Shown here piece by piece: positions 1-8,667 of a stretch of 64,000 nt of DNA. This stretch comes from Chloroflexi bacterium 54-19. GTDB lineage: Bacteria > Chloroflexota > Chloroflexia > Chloroheliales > Chloroheliaceae. Location of the stretch: assembly GCA_001898225.1 (NCBI GenBank), contig MKTJ01000080.1, forward strand, positions 62,001 through 126,000, read 5' to 3'. How positions within the stretch are numbered: the first letter of the stretch is position 1; every line of letters begins with the position of its first letter. The notes beneath the pieces were generated by a model. The model was not told the origin of the DNA, ran no database searches, and was given only the letters and a program-made list of their open reading frames with translations. Position numbers and translations under genes: made by a program.

Positions 1-669
1 CTGACCGGGGAAGAAAACTTGCGCTTGATGACAAAACTGTATCACCTCGGCCCCCAGGAAGGCCGGCGCAAGACCGCCGAACTGCTGGAACGGTTTGACC
101 TGGTAGATGCAGCCAAAAAACTGGCCGCGACTTACTCCGGCGGTATGAAACGGCGGCTCGACCTGGCGATGAGCCTGGTCGGGACACCCCGGATTATCTT
201 CCTGGATGAGCCGACAACCGGCCTCGACCCCCGCAGTCGCAAGACCATGTGGGAAATTATCCGCGAGCTGCTCGGCGAAGGGGTAACTATCTTTCTGACC
301 ACCCAGTATCTCGACGAAGCCGACGAACTGGCCGATAAAATCGGGGTGCTGGACCAGGGGAAGTTGGTTGCCGAAGGAACCGTAACAGAACTAAAACGGC
401 GGATTCCGGGCGGCCATGTCAGGCTGCAATTTGCCGATAGCGGCCTGCTTTCCTCGGCGGCCCTCACCTTCCAGGGAAGCATTCGGGATGAGGAAGCCCT
501 GACCCTGACCGTACCGAGCGATGGCAGCGTCCGGTCGTTACGGACCTTGCTCGACCGGCTCGATAACGAGGCAATCGCCGTGGAAAATCTAACGGTGCAG
601 ATGCCCAACCTGGATGATGTTTTCTTTGCCCTGACCGGCACCTCTAAGAATTTGAAAGGTGGTGAATAA
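1..669 (+). CDS. ABC exporter ATP-binding subunit, DrrA-like (5' end outside window)
   Basis: ATPase subunit of an ABC-2 type exporter; it would sit on the inner face of the membrane and power the permease encoded next. The frame is open from base 1, so the gene starts upstream and the Walker A region is missing. Visible are the ABC signature YSGGMKRRLDLA, Walker B with IIFLDEPTTGLDP, the D-loop and the switch histidine region (TTQYLDEADELAD, where the usual H is replaced by Q as in many DrrA-type proteins). The C-terminal part ends with the short accessory region usual in the daunorubicin-resistance (DrrA) family. The stop overlaps the permease start by one base (TAATG), so the two are translationally coupled. 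The substrate cannot be deduced. Confidence 0.9.
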   Translation: MTGEENLRLMTKLYHLGPQEGRRKTAELLERFDLVDAAKKLAATYSGGMKRRLDLAMSLVGTPRIIFLDEPTTGLDPRSRKTMWEIIRELLGEGVTIFLTTQYLDEADELADKIGVLDQGKLVAEGTVTELKRRIPGGHVRLQFADSGLLSSAALTFQGSIRDEEALTLTVPSDGSVRSLRTLLDRLDNEAIAVENLTVQMPNLDDVFFALTGTSKNLKGGE

Positions 670-1463
670 TGAGCAGTCTTTACCTGTCTTTTAGCGATTC
701 GGCTACGATGCTGCAACGTAACTTCCAGCGCGCCCTCCGCAACCCTTTCGTGATTTTCAGCTCGATTCTCACCCCGGCTTTAATGCTGGTATTGTTCTTC
801 TACGTGCTGGGCGGCTCGATTGCGGGCGGTTTGAACGGCGGAGAAAAAGGCGGCACCGAATATCTAAATTACCTGCTGCCGGGAATTATAGTGCTGACCG
901 CCGCGCTCGGCGCGGAAGTCACCGCTTTGAATGTAAACTACGACCGGACCGAGAATATTATTAACCGTTTCAGGACAATGCCGATTTCGCGGGGCGCGCT
1001 GTCAACCGGGCACGCCCTGGCAAACGTAATCCAAACCCTGATAAGTATCGTCTGTATCGTGGGCATCGGTTTGTTGATGGGGTTCCGGCCCAATGCCGGG
1101 TTAGTGGAATGGCTGGCCGCTTTCGGTTTACTGGCCCTGTTCTCGCTGGCAATCGCCTGGTTGGCAGTGCCGCTCGGTCTTATAGCCAGGACTCCGGGAG
1201 GAGCTAACTCGCTTTCGTTAATCATCGGGTTTTTGCTGCCATTTTTCAGCAGCGCCTTTGTAAAACCCGACACGATGCCCGACTGGTTGCAGGTCTTTGT
1301 AAAGTACCAGCCCTTTACCGCCGTCACCGAAACTTTGCGCGGTCTCCTGACCGGGACGGCTATCGGGGACAACTGGATTTACGCGATTAGCGGGAGCGTG
1401 GTGCTGGCTATCCTGGGGTATATCTTTGCCAGGTGGGCCTACAATCGCCAGCCGAGTCGCTAG
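669..1463 (+). CDS. ABC-2 type transporter permease, DrrB-like
   Basis: Membrane subunit of the exporter whose ATPase precedes it. 264 residues with about six hydrophobic segments: one near residues 27-50, a group from about 70 to 190 and a last one near 240-258, the usual layout of ABC-2 permeases. A central stretch ENIINRFRTMPISRGA matches the conserved DrrB/ABC-2 pattern (R-x-MPISR). The start codon overlaps the stop of the ATPase, and a rho-independent terminator follows, so this is the last gene of the operon. The function as a drug or lipid exporter is inferred from family only. Confidence 0.9.
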   Translation: MSSLYLSFSDSATMLQRNFQRALRNPFVIFSSILTPALMLVLFFYVLGGSIAGGLNGGEKGGTEYLNYLLPGIIVLTAALGAEVTALNVNYDRTENIINRFRTMPISRGALSTGHALANVIQTLISIVCIVGIGLLMGFRPNAGLVEWLAAFGLLALFSLAIAWLAVPLGLIARTPGGANSLSLIIGFLLPFFSSAFVKPDTMPDWLQVFVKYQPFTAVTETLRGLLTGTAIGDNWIYAISGSVVLAILGYIFARWAYNRQPSR

Positions 1464-1480
1464 TATTAGATTGTGATTAA

Positions 1481-1516
1481 AGAGCCACCCCATTCAAAAT
1501 TTAGGGATGGCTCTTT
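1481..1516 (+). terminator. Rho-independent terminator after ABC exporter
   Basis: Stem AGAGCCA/TGGCTCT extended by CCC/GGG, followed by a short T run. It lies 18 bases past the permease stop and could also serve the convergent small gene on the other strand. Confidence 0.75.
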
Positions 1517-1531
1517 TCGGTTCAATAAACT

Positions 1532-1774
1532 TTAATCAGGCGTTGTTTCGGTCAGGTGATCGTTGGGGGTATTCTCCCTGGCGGCATTTCGCAGGCGGGC
1601 CCGCTCTTCCATAGCCGCTTTTATCCGTTCCAGGCCGATAACCCAGGTCTGCCGCAGTTCGGACCAGGAGCGCCGCACATCTTCCCAGGTCGCGGTCTTT
1701 TCAATTACTTCGCCTTCGTAAACTTTGACCGGCTCCGGGACCGGTTCGATACTCAAGTTTTCCCGGTTGTCCAT
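1532..1774 (-). CDS. Hypothetical small charged protein (80 aa)
   Basis: Not recognised. An 80-residue, strongly charged protein without a signal peptide or membrane segment. The N-terminal third is rich in P, E and V (IEPVPEPVKVYEGEVIEK), followed by a probable amphipathic helix with two tryptophans (SWSELRQTWVIGLERIKAAMEERARLRNAA) and a polar tail. The ATG follows GAGGTG-type sequence. It converges on the exporter genes and is divergent from the amidohydrolase gene. The opposite-strand frame here shows no family features and I regard it as a shadow. Confidence 0.55.
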   Translation of the reverse strand: MDNRENLSIEPVPEPVKVYEGEVIEKTATWEDVRRSWSELRQTWVIGLERIKAAMEERARLRNAARENTPNDHLTETTPD

Positions 1775-1868
1775 AAAACACCTCGCTTTTTACTACCTGT
1801 AAAAATTGTACCAGACCCATTCAACCGGAATATTAAACGGCTCACAAAACGGCGCAAAAAGAAAAAAA

Positions 1869-1897
1869 TGTAAATCTGGGGTTTTTGGCGGTATAAT
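1869..1897 (+). promoter_or_regulatory. Candidate sigma-70 promoter upstream of amidohydrolase
   Basis: Perfect -10 TATAAT at 1892-1897 with a weak -35 TGTAAA at a 17-base spacing. It would give a leader of about 145 bases before the amidohydrolase start. The -35 match is poor, so confidence is limited. Confidence 0.35.
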
Positions 1898-2046
1898 GAA
1901 ACCATAAATAGCAAGCGGTTTTTCGTTACGTCAGGCTAAAACCTGCTCCACATCCGGCAAAGATTGGTATAACCTGCCGGGTAGAGTGTTAAACTTACCT
2001 GAGAAATCTTTTGAAAAAGCTAAATTACTAGCCCCTGGGAGGATGA

Positions 2047-3633
2047 ATGTACGATATTCTATTCAAAAATGCGCGTATCGTGGATGGCACCGGCAACCCC
2101 TCTTTCTATGGCGACGTGGCGGTCGAAGCTGGCCGTATCGCGGCGGTCGGCAAGCTGGCCGAAAGGGAAGCCCACCGGACTCTCGACCTGGCAGGGCTGG
2201 TAATGTCGCCCGGCTTTATTGATTTACATACTCACTCGGACTTCACCCTGCCGCTCTTTCCCCGCGCCGCCTCGATGGTCCGCCAGGGTGTCACCACCCA
2301 ACTGGTCGGCAACTGCGGCTTTTCGCCCTTCCCGGTCGTGCCAGAACGCCTGGATATGCTAAAAGCATATGCCGCCTTTATTGACGCAGGGTTAAGCTGG
2401 GAATGGCGCAGCCTGGGGGACTTTGCCAGGTTGTTGGAAAGTATACCCCTTGCCACGAACGTCGCCATGCAGGTCGGGCACGGCACCGTCCGTATCGCCG
2501 TGATGGGTTTCGAGAACCGCGACCCGACCCTGACCGAAGTTTCCGCCATGGAAAATTTCGTGGCCCAGGCGATGGAAGATGGGGCCTTTGCCTTTTCAAG
2601 CGGCCTGATTTACGTGCCGGGCATCTATAGCCAGACGGCGGAACTGGTCGCCCTGGCGAGTGTCGCGGCCAAGTATGGCGGCTTTTATTCGAGCCATATC
2701 CGGGGTGAGGGTGATACCCTGCTCGACGCGGTCGGGGAAGCCCTGACGGTCGGGCGGGAGGCCAAATTGCCGGTCCAACTCAGCCACCACAAGGCTAACG
2801 GCAAAAAGAACTGGGGCAAAATCACGACCAGCCTTTCTATGATTGATGCCTCCAGGGAGGCCGGGCACGACGTGCTGGCCGACCAATATCCATACACTGC
2901 CGGAAGCACCACCCTGGCCGCCGTTTTACCTTCGTGGTCGGTGGAAGGCGGCATTTCATCAATGGTGGCCCGGCTGAATGACCCCGAAACCAGGGGCCGT
3001 ATCAAGGGCGAACTGGACGAACCCGAAGAAAACGGGCTGGAATTCGACCTGACTACCATCATGATTAGCTCGATACCGGAAGGACCAAATAAAAAGTTTG
3101 AAGGGCAGATGCTAACCGCGATTGCCGAACAGAAGGGAATGACCCCGGTAGAGGCGGCCCTCGACCTGCTGGCGAACGAGTCGGGAGGCATCCAGATGAT
3201 TACCTTTAGCATGGACGAGGCTGACGTACGCCAGGTAATGCGCCACCCGGCGGTAGCCGTTGCCAGCGACGGCTGGACCCTCAGCCCGGAAAGCGGCGGA
3301 AGGCCCCACCCTCGCAGTTATGGCACCTATGTCCGGGTGCTGGGCAAGTATGTCCGGGAGGAAAAAGTGCTCCGGCTGGAAGATGCCGTCCGCAAGATGA
3401 GTTCGCTCCCGGCGCAACGGCTGGGGCGGTACGACCTGGGGCTCATCCGGCCCGGCTGCGTGGCCGACCTGGTAGTCTTTGACCCGGATAAAGTGGGTGA
3501 CCGTTCCACTTTCCAGAACCCTCACCAGTACGCCGCCGGGGTGCATCACGTAATAGTCAACGGGCAGTTGGTGATTGAGAACGAAACGGATACCGGCGCG
3601 GTGGCCGGGAAAGTCTTGAGACGGGGACGTTAA
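2047..3633 (+). CDS. N-acyl-D-amino-acid deacylase family amidohydrolase
   Basis: Metal-dependent amidohydrolase of the D-aminoacylase group, which hydrolyses N-acyl-D-amino acids or related cyclic amides in the cytoplasm. 528 residues, the family's usual size. The N-terminal motif SPGFIDLHTHSDF supplies the first metal histidines; GNCGFSPFPV is the conserved Cys loop; SSHIRGEGDTLLDAVGEAL and LPVQLSHHKANGKKNWGK provide further ligands; VASDGWT carries the catalytic Asp near the C-terminus. Typical N- and C-terminal beta-sandwich pieces are present (VAVEAGRIAAVG; LIRPGCVADLVVFDPDKV). A GGGAGG-like site precedes the ATG; another ATG four bases earlier is out of frame. It is followed after 43 bases by the acyl-CoA dehydrogenase gene. 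The actual substrate is unknown. Confidence 0.88.
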   Translation: MYDILFKNARIVDGTGNPSFYGDVAVEAGRIAAVGKLAEREAHRTLDLAGLVMSPGFIDLHTHSDFTLPLFPRAASMVRQGVTTQLVGNCGFSPFPVVPERLDMLKAYAAFIDAGLSWEWRSLGDFARLLESIPLATNVAMQVGHGTVRIAVMGFENRDPTLTEVSAMENFVAQAMEDGAFAFSSGLIYVPGIYSQTAELVALASVAAKYGGFYSSHIRGEGDTLLDAVGEALTVGREAKLPVQLSHHKANGKKNWGKITTSLSMIDASREAGHDVLADQYPYTAGSTTLAAVLPSWSVEGGISSMVARLNDPETRGRIKGELDEPEENGLEFDLTTIMISSIPEGPNKKFEGQMLTAIAEQKGMTPVEAALDLLANESGGIQMITFSMDEADVRQVMRHPAVAVASDGWTLSPESGGRPHPRSYGTYVRVLGKYVREEKVLRLEDAVRKMSSLPAQRLGRYDLGLIRPGCVADLVVFDPDKVGDRSTFQNPHQYAAGVHHVIVNGQLVIENETDTGAVAGKVLRRGR

Positions 3634-3676
3634 GAAAGTACACTAAAAGAAGACCTTAGAGCGAGGGAGACCGGGC

Positions 3677-4831
3677 ATGAAACGCACTTTATTCAATTCC
3701 GAACACGAGATGTTCCGCGACTCTTTCCGGCGCTTTGTCGAGAAAGAGATTGTGCCAAACAACGACCACTGGGAAAAAGAGGGCCAGGTGGACCGAGACT
3801 TGTGGTTGAAGTTGGGCCGGGAGGGTTTCCTGGGGATGAGCGCGCCCGAAGAACTCGGCGGGGCGGAGCAGGATGATTTCCGGTTCAACACGGTCATTTC
3901 TGAGGAATTACAGCGGGTCGGGGCGGCCAGCCTCAGTTCCGGGATTGGTCTCCATAACGACATTTGCCTCCCCTACTATCTCGTCTACGCCACCGAGGAA
4001 CAAAAAGCCCGCTGGGTGCCGGGGATTTGTAGCGGGGAAGCGGTCACGGCTATCGCCATGACCGAGCCAAACACCGGGAGCGACCTGGCCTCGATTCGGA
4101 CCAACGCCCGGCGAGAGGGCGACACCTATATCCTTAACGGACAGAAAACCTTTATCACTAACGGCATCCTGAGCGACCTGGTGATTGTAGTTGCCAAGAC
4201 CAGCGCCGACCCGGCCCTGCGCCATAAGGCGATAAGTCTGCTGGTGGTCGAGCGGGGAATGAAGGGCTTTTCGCGGGGCCGCCGCCTGGAAAAGGTCGGT
4301 CTGCACGCCCAGGATACCGCCGAACTCATTTTTGAAGACGTGGAAGTCCCGGTGACGAACCGCCTCGGCGAAGAGGGCCAGGGCTTCTATTACCTGATGC
4401 GCCAACTGGCCCAGGAACGGATGAGTGTGGCGATTTCGGCGGTGGCGGCGTGCTGGCGCGCCCTTAACCTGACAGTAGATTACTGCAAAGAACGGACGGC
4501 TTTCGGGCAACCTATCGGCAGTTTCCAGAACTCGCGCTTCAAACTGGCCGAGATGCGGACCGAGATTGAAATCGGGCAGGTCTTCGTAGACCGCTGCATC
4601 GAGGAGATGTTAAGCGGCGAACTGACTGCCGAAACCGCCGCGATGGCTAAATGGTGGACCACCGACCTGCAAAAACGGGTTATGGACCAGTGCGTCCAAC
4701 TTCACGGCGGCTACGGCTATATGCTGGAATACCCGATTGCCAGGGCCTATCTCGACGCCAGGGTCCAGAGCATTTACGCCGGGACCAACGAGATTATGAA
4801 GGAGATTATCGGGCGTTCGATGGGTTTATAG
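3677..4831 (+). CDS. Acyl-CoA dehydrogenase, LCAD/IVD-type
   Basis: FAD-dependent alpha,beta-dehydrogenation of acyl-CoA esters, the first step of beta-oxidation. 384 residues, standard length. Conserved segments: TEPNTGSDLASIRTNA (FAD/substrate loop), the beta-domain ILNGQKTFITNG, GGYGYMLEYPIARAYLDARVQ, and the C-terminal IYAGTNEIMKEIIG. The MCAD catalytic Glu site (IYEGT) reads IYAGT here. The alternative base used in long-chain and isovaleryl dehydrogenases is present in AQERMSVA (Glu at about residue 247), so the enzyme should be active and of LCAD/IVD type. It sits in a short fatty-acid degradation group with the thiolase at 4968. Chain-length preference cannot be told from sequence. Confidence 0.92.
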   Translation: MKRTLFNSEHEMFRDSFRRFVEKEIVPNNDHWEKEGQVDRDLWLKLGREGFLGMSAPEELGGAEQDDFRFNTVISEELQRVGAASLSSGIGLHNDICLPYYLVYATEEQKARWVPGICSGEAVTAIAMTEPNTGSDLASIRTNARREGDTYILNGQKTFITNGILSDLVIVVAKTSADPALRHKAISLLVVERGMKGFSRGRRLEKVGLHAQDTAELIFEDVEVPVTNRLGEEGQGFYYLMRQLAQERMSVAISAVAACWRALNLTVDYCKERTAFGQPIGSFQNSRFKLAEMRTEIEIGQVFVDRCIEEMLSGELTAETAAMAKWWTTDLQKRVMDQCVQLHGGYGYMLEYPIARAYLDARVQSIYAGTNEIMKEIIGRSMGL

Positions 4832-4836
4832 GGCAA

Positions 4837-4864
4837 GTGTTTAGTGTTTAGTTATTAGGGTTTA
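4837..4864. repeat. Tandem heptamer array (4 units, GTGTTTA-like)
   Basis: Four consecutive 7-base units beginning six bases after the dehydrogenase stop: GTGTTTA, GTGTTTA, GTTATTA, GGGTTTA. An array with the same period but inverted orientation (ACTAAAA-like) lies 64 bases further on. See the finding on heptamer arrays. Confidence 0.7.
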
Positions 4865-4928
4865 GAGGTCCGTGGTTTTACTAAAATCAGGATTCAGGCG
4901 GTTTTGCAAACTTCAAAATTTACAAAAA

Positions 4929-4956
4929 ACTGAACACTAAAAACTAAAAACTTGAA
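4929..4956. repeat. Tandem heptamer array (4 units, ACTAAAA-like, inverted)
   Basis: Units ACTGAAC, ACTAAAA, ACTAAAA, ACTTGAA end 11 bases before the thiolase start. They are the reverse complement type of the units at 4837-4864, so the two arrays could pair as a long stem across the dehydrogenase-thiolase gap. Confidence 0.7.
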
Positions 4957-4967
4957 AAGAGGCAACG

Positions 4968-6131
4968 ATGCGTGAAGCAGTCATAGTGGACGCGGTTAGG
5001 ACGCCGCTCGGTAGGCGGAACGGCAAGCTGAAAGACTGGCACCCGGTGGATTTGCTGGCTTTCGTTTTGAGCGGCCTGGTCAAACGCAACGGGCTGGACC
5101 CGGCCCTGGTCGAAGATGTTATCGCCGGGTGCGTGATGCAGGTCGGGGAGCAAGGGCTAAATATCGCCCGCAATGCCGCCCTGGCGGCAGGATTCCCCGA
5201 AAGCGTCCCCGGCACGACGGTTGACCGCCAGTGTGGTTCGAGCCAGCAGGCCATCCACTTCGCGGCCCAGGGGGTGATTAGCGGGGCCTACGACATCGCG
5301 ATTGCCTGCGGGGTCGAATCAATGAGCCGGGTGCCGATGGGTAGTTCGGTCCAGAGCGCCAACCAGGCTTTCGGCCCAGCCCTGCTCAAACGCTACGACA
5401 ACGGGCTGGTCCACCAGGGGATTTCCGCCGAATTGATTTCGCAGAAATGGGGCTTTAGCCGCCAGCAACTTGACGAATACAGCCTGGGAAGTCACCGCCG
5501 GGCCGCTCTCGCCACCGAGAAGGGTTATTTTGACGAGCAAATCTTGCCGGTACCGGTACGACTGGAAGACGGCTCGACCGAGCTTTTCAGCCGGGACGAA
5601 GGCATCCGGCCCGACACCTCGCTCGAAAAACTGGCCTCCCTCAAACCGGCTTTCAAACCGGACGGCGTTGTAACCGCCGGGAACTCCTCTCAGATAACCG
5701 ATGGCGCGGCGGCGCTTTTGATAATGGAGCGCCACCGGGCCGAACAACTCGGCCTGAAACCTCGCTCCCGTTTCGTCGCCTTCAGCGTTACCGGGGACGA
5801 CCCGGTCCTCATGCTTACCGCGCCTATCCCGGCGACAAAATTGGCCCTGCAAAAGGCCGGGCTTACATTAGACCAGCTCGATTTGCTTGAAATCAACGAA
5901 GCCTTCGCCAGCGTGGTGCTGGCCTGGCAGAAAGAAACCGGGGCCGATTGGTCTAAAGTGAACGTCAACGGCGGGGCGATTGCCCTCGGCCACCCGTTAG
6001 GAGCGTCGGGTGCCCGGATAATGACAATGCTGCTCAACGAACTGGAACGGCGGCAGGGCCGCTACGCCTTCCAGACCATGTGCGAAGGCGGCGGGCTGGC
6101 GAACGGCACCATTATCGAGCGGCTGGATTAA
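4968..6131 (+). CDS. Thiolase (acetyl-CoA C-acyltransferase)
   Basis: Thiolytic cleavage of 3-ketoacyl-CoA, or the reverse condensation of acetyl-CoA. 387 residues. The nucleophile Cys89 lies in DRQCGSSQQA, the second active-site region in NEAFASVVLAW, the catalytic His in GGAIALGHPLGASGAR and the second Cys in CEGGGLANGT; all four thiolase signatures are intact. The start ATG follows AAAGAGGC. With the upstream acyl-CoA dehydrogenase it suggests beta-oxidation, although hydratase and 3-hydroxyacyl-CoA dehydrogenase genes are not in the window. It ends nine bases before the convergent glycosylase gene. Confidence 0.93.
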   Translation: MREAVIVDAVRTPLGRRNGKLKDWHPVDLLAFVLSGLVKRNGLDPALVEDVIAGCVMQVGEQGLNIARNAALAAGFPESVPGTTVDRQCGSSQQAIHFAAQGVISGAYDIAIACGVESMSRVPMGSSVQSANQAFGPALLKRYDNGLVHQGISAELISQKWGFSRQQLDEYSLGSHRRAALATEKGYFDEQILPVPVRLEDGSTELFSRDEGIRPDTSLEKLASLKPAFKPDGVVTAGNSSQITDGAAALLIMERHRAEQLGLKPRSRFVAFSVTGDDPVLMLTAPIPATKLALQKAGLTLDQLDLLEINEAFASVVLAWQKETGADWSKVNVNGGAIALGHPLGASGARIMTMLLNELERRQGRYAFQTMCEGGGLANGTIIERLD

Positions 6132-6140
6132 TCCACGCCC

Positions 6141-7082
6141 TCAGTCGTATTGGGCCATCGACTGGGAAGCCCCGGCGGTCGCCACCCTGGCGTAAAAGGC
6201 AAAATAACCCTGGTAACCGTGAAAAAGTTCGAGCAATTCGGGCAGTCTGGCTTCGGCGGCGGTTTCACTGAGCCCATAAAGCTGGCCGACCGCCCGGATT
6301 AGCTCCCGGTCGAAACTCGACACCTTCTGCATCCGACCCAGCCCCCGCACCAGGATAAAATGGCTGGACCATTCGCCTACCCCTTTGATACCGAGCAGAC
6401 TGGCCGCGACCTCTTCGAAATCGCCGTAGCGCAAGAAATTCTCGTCAACCTTCAAGAAATAATCTGTCACGGCCTGTAGATAGTCCACCTTGCGCGCGTT
6501 CTGGACTATTGCCAAAAGTTCGTCTCGGTTGGCCCCGGTCAGTTGGGCCGGTTCGGGAAAGGCCCGGTAAAGTTGGCCCGCTACCTCAATGCTCGTTCCA
6601 AAACGTTCGACCAGCGTCATTTTGATTTTATGGGCGACCCGCCAGGGAACTCGCTGTCCCAGGATGGCCCAGCAAGCCAGTTCGTAGGGGGTCAGGAATT
6701 TGGGCTGGTGCAATCCATAAAGCTTTTTGACTACTCCGGCGAATATGGGGTCGCGCCGGGCCAGGGTGTAAAACGGGCCGAGTTGGTCGTCCAGGCTGAG
6801 AAAGAATCTTAAACGGTCCTCGACACTTGCCTGTTCCTCCCCGGTAAGAGGCCGTTCGGAATAAAGGGTATAGGCCAGTTGGTCCGGTCCCGCCGGTCTA
6901 ATCTCAAAGGCGACCGCCCGCTCGTTCAGGGTCAGGGCTTTTACAAGACTCGCAGCCTGGTAGGTTTGCTCCCCGGCGGTCGGCCCAAACACTCCCAGGA
7001 AACCAAGAGTCTTGCTGAAATCAAAAGGCGCTTCGGCCAGAAGGAGGCCCTTTTGTTGAGATTGTTCGGTCACGGCAGTCAT
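6141..7082 (-). CDS. DNA-3-methyladenine glycosylase-like protein (HhH-GPD, AlkA type)
   Basis: Base-excision repair glycosylase removing alkylated purines. 313 residues. The HhH-GPD core is clear: LTPYELACWAILGQRVPWRVA (start of the fold), the hairpin LLGIKGVGEWSSHFILVRGLG, then SSFDREL where the Asp fits the catalytic position of AlkA. The first 100 residues resemble the AlkA N-terminal beta domain (FDFSKTLGFLGVFGP). A strong AGGAGG lies nine bases before the ATG at 7082. The promoter region carries a six-unit heptamer array (7097-7138). The neighbouring broken gene belongs to a family that includes alkylation-repair glycosylases (AlkX/AlkZ-like), so this may be a small repair locus. Confidence 0.85.
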   Translation of the reverse strand: MTAVTEQSQQKGLLLAEAPFDFSKTLGFLGVFGPTAGEQTYQAASLVKALTLNERAVAFEIRPAGPDQLAYTLYSERPLTGEEQASVEDRLRFFLSLDDQLGPFYTLARRDPIFAGVVKKLYGLHQPKFLTPYELACWAILGQRVPWRVAHKIKMTLVERFGTSIEVAGQLYRAFPEPAQLTGANRDELLAIVQNARKVDYLQAVTDYFLKVDENFLRYGDFEEVAASLLGIKGVGEWSSHFILVRGLGRMQKVSSFDRELIRAVGQLYGLSETAAEARLPELLELFHGYQGYFAFYARVATAGASQSMAQYD

Positions 7083-7096
7083 TTTCCTTTCCTCCT

Positions 7097-7138
7097 GTTT
7101 AACATTTCAGGTTTAACGGTTCACGCTTTCAGTTTACC
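7097..7138. repeat. Tandem heptamer array (6 degenerate units, GTTTAAC-like)
   Basis: Six 7-base units: GTTTAAC, ATTTCAG, GTTTAAC, GGTTCAC, GCTTTCA, GTTTACC. It occupies the region immediately upstream of the glycosylase start codon, overlapping where its ribosome site and promoter must be. Confidence 0.6.
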
Positions 7139-7299
7139 GAACTGCTGTGACAGCGTTATGTCAGCAGCAAAAAAGGGATTTTTAATTTTCGCAATTAATT
7201 AGGACCGAAATTGACCGCTATTACTGGTAAACTGGGTAGTAGTAAAGAGGCGAATTGGCTTTTGTAAAAGCGTTTAAGGGTTTAATGACAGGAGTGGTG

Positions 7300-8390
7300 A
7301 TGGGAACCGGAAAACTTGAGATAGGGAACCTGCGGCTTTTTTACCAAGGTGTCGTGGCAGCAGATGCCACCGACCCGGCCCAGGTCGTAGCCAGGTTGGG
7401 AGCGGTCCAGGCCCAGGATTACCCTGGGGCGCTCTGGGCTATCGGCTTGCGCATGAAAGAGGCAACCCCGGAACTGGTCGAGCAAGCTATCGCGGACAAA
7501 AAGATTGTCCGCACCTGGCTGATGCGGGGACCTTGCATTTTGTGGATGCCCAGGAAATCCGCTGGATGCTGAAACTGCTGGCTCCCCGGCTTATGGGTAA
7601 ATTAAATCCCCGGCATAAACAACTGGAACTTGATGACACAGTCTTCAGCAAAAGCTGGAAGCTTATAGAAAAGGCGCTAACAGGGGGCAACCGGCTTACC
7701 CGCGCGGAAATTTTTAAGTTGCTGGAAGACGAAAAAATTACCCCAGGTGGACAGCGCGGGATTCATATATTGAGCTGGTTTTCACAGCAAAGCCTGCTTT
7801 GCCACGGACCCTACCGGGATAAACAACCAACTTTCGTCCTGCTGGAAGAATGGCTGCCCCCGGCCAGAGAAATGGACCTGGAAGAAGCCCTGGCCGAACT
7901 GGCAAAACGGTTTTTCGAAGGCCACGGCCCGGCTACCCTGGCCGATTTCGCGCGGTGGGCCAGTCTTACAATCACCGATGCCCGGCGCGGCCTGGATGCG
8001 GTCCGGTCCGAATTGCGGCGGGAAGATACGGCAGGGCAGACTTACTGGATGGCCGCAAACCCGACCAACACTTTGCCGGACTCAACCGGGGGCTATCTCT
8101 TACCCGGTTTTGATGAATTTATCCTGGGTTATAAAGACCGCCAGGCTGTCCTCGACCCCCAATTTACGGAACTCCTCGAACCGGGTAAAAATGGCATCTT
8201 CATGCCGACTGTCGTCAATAATGGGCGGGTGGTCGGGCTCTGGAAACGGGCTGTAAATTCCCGGAAGGATAAAATCACGCTAACCCCAACGCCTTTTACC
8301 TCGTTTACCCAGGCTGAAAAAGAGGGTATCGAAACCTCCGCCGCGCATTACAGCCGCTTTATCGGCTTACCGGTCGAAGTGGTTTTCTAA
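7300..8390 (+). pseudogene. Winged-helix DNA-binding (PF06224-type) gene broken by a -1 frameshift
   Basis: The reading frame from ATG 7300 (AGGAG five bases upstream) encodes the N-terminus of a PF06224-type winged-helix protein (VVARLGAVQAQDYPGALWAIGLRM ... VRTWLMRG). It then leaves frame in a G run at 7526-7529. Adding one base restores the continuous sequence GTLHFVDAQEIRWMLKLLAPR, which runs to the stop at 8388-8390. The intact relative at 37526-38638 reads LRTHIMRPTWHYVEPEDIRW at the same place, so one G is missing. The rest of the protein is free of stops and ends in the conserved RFIGLPVEV. This is either a recent inactivation or an assembly error in a homopolymer. The family includes AlkX/AlkZ-type DNA glycosylases; the function of this member is unknown. 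Confidence 0.85.
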
Positions 8391-8404
8391 TCCTGGTCTT
8401 ACAG

Positions 8405-8437
8405 CAGGGTGCGTCCCCTCTAACCCGGCGCACCCTG
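8405..8437 (+). terminator. Hairpin after the winged-helix gene
   Basis: Perfect nine-base stem CAGGGTGCG/CGCACCCTG 15 bases after the stop, followed by a pyrimidine-rich but not pure T tract. Probably a terminator; the weak T run lowers confidence. Confidence 0.6.
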
Positions 8438-8509
8438 ACTCTCCTTCTTTTCCTCTAAATGTAGTTTCAAATCCAAAACTGTGTATTCTCCAAAGTCAAA
8501 GGCCTGACC

Positions 8510-8536
8510 TGTCCCAAATTGAAAGGGCCAACCGTC
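8510..8536 (+). promoter_or_regulatory. ECF41-type promoter, TGTCCCA-N16-CGTC
   Basis: TGTCCCA at 8510-8516 and CGTC at 8533-8536 with exactly 16 bases between. The ECF41 consensus as I recall it is TGTCACA-N16-CGTC, so only one base differs. It lies about 130 bases before the NAD(P)-binding gene that precedes the ECF41 sigma gene, as expected for autoregulated ECF41 units. Confidence 0.6.
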
Positions 8537-8667
8537 TTTATTTGCGACACCTCGATAGAAACATTTGCCTTTGACAATTGGGGCCGGGTTCTGGGCAAGT
8601 TAGAAAACAGGGGTGAAACAGAAGTCACTATTGTTAATATAGTTAATATAATAGAAGGAGCGCTAAG

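Noticed and set aside
7526..7531. Programmed -1 frameshift in the winged-helix gene
   Set aside because: No slippery heptamer of the X-XXY-YYZ type with a downstream stem, and the paralogue at 37526 has a normal continuous frame.
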